From the NCBI GenBank assembly GCA_963573385.1, contig CAUYLG010059098.1, positions 1 through 64,000 of the forward strand: 64,000 bases of DNA, written 5' to 3'. Below the pieces are notes generated by a model that saw nothing but the letters and a program-made list of their open reading frames with translations, had not been told where the DNA came from and did not search any database. Positions 62,109 through 64,000 of this stretch are shown here, in pieces (positions within the stretch are counted from its first letter, which is position 1; every line of letters starts with the position of its first letter). The DNA is from Cacajao melanocephalus. Lineage: Eukaryota; Chordata; Mammalia; Primates; Pitheciidae. Both the position numbers and the translations under genes were made by a program.

Positions 62109-62632
62109 CACACTTTCTTTATTTACTCATTGATTGATGGACACTTAGATTGAATCCGTATCTTGCATTTGTGAATTCTGCTGCAATACCCATATGTATG
62201 CAAGCGTCCTTTTCATATAGTGACTTCTTTTCCTTTGGGTAGATGCCCAGTAGTGGGATTGCTGGATCAAATGGTAGATCTACTTTTAATTCTCTGAGAA
62301 ATCTCCATATCGTCTTCCATAGAGGTTGTAGTAATTGACATTCCCACCAGCAGTGTACAAGCATTCCCTTTTCACCACATCCACACCAGCATCCATTGTT
62401 TGCTGACTTTTTAATAATGGCCCTTCTTGCATGGGTGAGGTGATATCTCATTTTGGTATTAATTTACATTTCCCGAATGATTAGTGATGTTGAACATTTT
62501 TTGTTTGTTGGCATACTGAGCATGTTTGTTGGCCATTTGTAGATCTTCTTTTGAGAAATGTTTATTCATGGCATTTGCCCAGTTTCTGATGGGATTATTT
62601 GAGTTTTCTTTGCTCATTTGTTTAACTTTTTA
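62109..62632 (-). mobile_element. L1 (L1PB/L1MA-like) ORF2 3' part, antisense
   Basis: CAGTAGTGGGATTGCTGGAT, CATTCCCACCAGCAGTGTAC, GTGAGGTGATATCTCATTTT, TTTGTTGGCCATTTGTAGAT. Continuous with 61665-62037 apart from the GATA expansion. Confidence 0.88.
62119..62451 (-). pseudogene. L1 ORF2p C-terminal fragment
   Basis: An unbroken 110-codon piece of ORF2p. It carries the C-terminal zinc-knuckle-like [18 protein letters not shown] (C-x2-C-x8-H-C pattern), followed by [16 protein letters not shown] and [15 protein letters not shown]. These match the end of L1 ORF2p before the stop. The tail (GIAAEFTNARYGFNLSVHQS) is diverged. The rest of ORF2 is absent, so it cannot be active. Confidence 0.88.
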
Positions 62633-63261
62633 AGAATCCAAGTAACTCCAATGCAGTGTCTCTTGAATCTGCCAGCCACAGTCATACCCTTATTAAAGCA
62701 GATGCCTCTTCCTCACATGAGGGGGGCTGTGCCTGTACCCTTCCCAATCAATCAGCTAAGAAAAACCTCTCAGAAGGATACAGTAGGCTGTCTTACAGCC
62801 CACATTGTAGGGACAAGCCAGCCCTGAGGAGTCACTTTGGTTTTTGAAAGGCGCAAATGAAAAGATACATTGAGAAGCTTTGCAACACAAGATGCATTTT
62901 ATACTCCCTTTGCACAGGGTCGTATTCAGCCAGACTCAGCCAGAGTCAGCCACATTACAGAGGCTAAAGATTTTCAGGGCCTTCGTGGAGTTCTTGCTGG
63001 GAGTAACTGGTGCATTGATTTTGAAGCTTCCTTTGATCTTGCATTGGGTCTACCAGGTCAACACACTGACCTGTCCTCTTTACAGCCAGTCGCTGGCCAC
63101 CTTTCCACAGCTCATGTCCATCCAGAAGCCCAGCGAAAGCCTGGCCTTTCCTCCTGCTCTGAGCCCAGCTCTCTACCAGCCGCTTTGAACACTTGTCTGG
63201 ATGGTACCTACTCTCTGCAGAGGCAAATCAACACAATAGTGTCCCGAATCTATACTAGTTT
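62633..63261. other. GC-richer unassigned block
   Basis: About 630 bases with higher GC than the surroundings. It contains CAGCCAGACTCAGCCAGAGT, a short tandem word, and two overlapping open frames (62870-63280 and 62880-63188). The translations match no family I know and both frames are equally open, so I do not call a gene. It could be an LTR/ERV internal piece or an old pseudogene exon. Confidence 0.35.
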
Positions 63262-63708
63262 ATTAGTTTTAGTTTTCTAGGACTGCTGTAACAAATTATT
63301 ACAAACTGGGTGGTTAAATGCAATAAAAATTGGACTCTCTCCCAGTCTTGGCTAACAGGAGTCTGCGAGCAAGGCGTGGGCAAGGTGGCATGCCCTCCGG
63401 AGGCTCTAAGGGAGGATCCTTCCTGCCTTTCCCAGATCCTGGGGGCTCCAGGCATCCCTAGGTTGGTGACCGTATCACTTGTCTCTGCCTCTGTCTCCAA
63501 ATGGCCTTCTCCTTTGTGTCCATGTCTTCTCTTCTGTCTCTTAAAAGGACAGTGATCATTGAATTAAGGCCACCCTAAGCCAGAATAATCTCATCTCCAG
63601 ATCTGACTTTAATTACAAATCTGCTAAGACTTGTAAGGTCGTATTGCAGGTTCTGGGCTTTGTGATGTGGACTTATCTTTCTGGAGGCAACCGTTCAGTC
63701 CACTACAG
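63262..63708 (-). mobile_element. MLT1-type LTR (antisense)
   Basis: TTAGTTTTCTAGGACTGCTG, ATTACAAACTGGGTGGTTAA, CTCTGCCTCTGTCTCCAAAT, GGCCACCCTAAGCCAGAATA and GTTCAGTCCACTACAG follow an antisense MaLR-type LTR. Confidence 0.7.
63401..63550 (-). repeat. LTR segment, copy 1
   Basis: AGGCTCTAAGGGAGGATCCT to TGTCTCTTAAAAGGAC; homologous to 63728-63880. Confidence 0.85.
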
Positions 63709-63727
63709 TTGTATCCAGTTCTTTCCA

Positions 63728-63880
63728 GAGGTGCTAGGGGAGGACCCTTGCTGCCTCTCCCAGCTCCTGCGGGCTCCAGCATCCCTGGGCTTGTGGCCAC
63801 ATCACTGCAGTCTCTGCCTCCATCTCCATGTGGCCTTCTCCTCTGTGTCTGTGTCTTGTCTTTTCTGCCTCTTAGAAGGA
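63728..63880 (-). repeat. LTR segment, copy 2
   Basis: GAGGTGCTAGGGGAGGACCC to TCTGCCTCTTAGAAGGA repeats the middle of the LTR just upstream with roughly 80% identity. The ends of the LTR are not repeated here. Confidence 0.85.
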
Positions 63881-64000
63881 ATTTAAGATTACAGCTGCTG
63901 CTAGATTTCCCCTTATTGCTCTGGATAAGGAGTCCTTGGAGTCTCCTGTACTATGAAAGCTTTGATTTTATATTGCAGCCCCTTACAAGGAGGGCTTAGT
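63881..64000. other. Unassigned right edge
   Basis: Short sequence to the window edge with no recognised element. Confidence 0.4.

Noticed and set aside
62870..63280. A 136-codon frame as a gene
   Set aside because: A second frame over the same bases is equally open and neither matches a known protein. Reported only as an unassigned block.

Overview
The window is non-coding primate nuclear DNA, most likely human. About two dozen Alu elements on both strands, including AluY/AluS-like copies, point to a primate. So do a MADE1 hairpin and L1, MST/THE1, MLT1, MLT2, MER5, MIR and L2 remnants. I see no convincing protein-coding gene, tRNA, rRNA or CRISPR array. Open reading frames over 60 codons are decayed transposon ORFs, antisense Alu translations or stop-free simple repeats. 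The window reads as an AT-rich gene desert or deep intron. Family names are from recognition of consensus sequence, without a database search, and boundaries are good to roughly 5-20 bases unless a target-site duplication (TSD) is quoted.

Layout. 0-6 kb: an ERV1-like LTR fused to a truncated Alu, an old L1 ORF2 piece, a head-to-head Alu pair that includes a free AluY-like left monomer with TSD, a pyrimidine tract, an MLT2-like LTR split by an MLT1 LTR, and an MST LTR. 6-16 kb: MLT1 LTRs, two MER5-like pieces, a MIR split by a young Alu, and a 3-kb L1M on + with recognisable ORF1 and reverse-transcriptase remnants. 16-29 kb: antisense L1, Alus, an ERV1-type LTR inside an L1 3' UTR, a MIR, a hAT-like MITE, about 2 kb of unassigned DNA, then a previously unremarked 509-bp minisatellite. 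29-40 kb: antisense L1M, L2, an Alu cluster, and a fossil hAT transposase. 40-48 kb: MST LTR, antisense L1M, MLT1, a tailless 7SK retropseudogene with perfect 12-bp TSDs, and tetranucleotide repeats. 48-57 kb: antisense L1M, L2, a 0.9-kb AT-rich minisatellite carrying a foreign island, and a three-deep nest (L1M > L1P > MST LTR). 57-64 kb: MIR and hAT remnants, L1 3' ends on both strands, an MLT2-like LTR with a microsatellite and a MADE1/miR-548-type hairpin, a GC-richer unassigned block, and an MLT1-like LTR with a duplicated segment.

The most unusual signal is a set of local direct duplications not explained by ordinary retrotransposition. A ~143-bp segment at 53.9 kb also occurs as an island inside the minisatellite at 51.5 kb. 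A ~95-bp segment is repeated 3.5 kb apart (40.7 and 44.2 kb). A 48-bp segment is repeated 1.5 kb apart with one mismatch (17.2 and 18.7 kb). These look like templated insertions or local template switching. Nothing suggests genes acting together; the biology here is repeat insertion, nesting, decay and local rearrangement.
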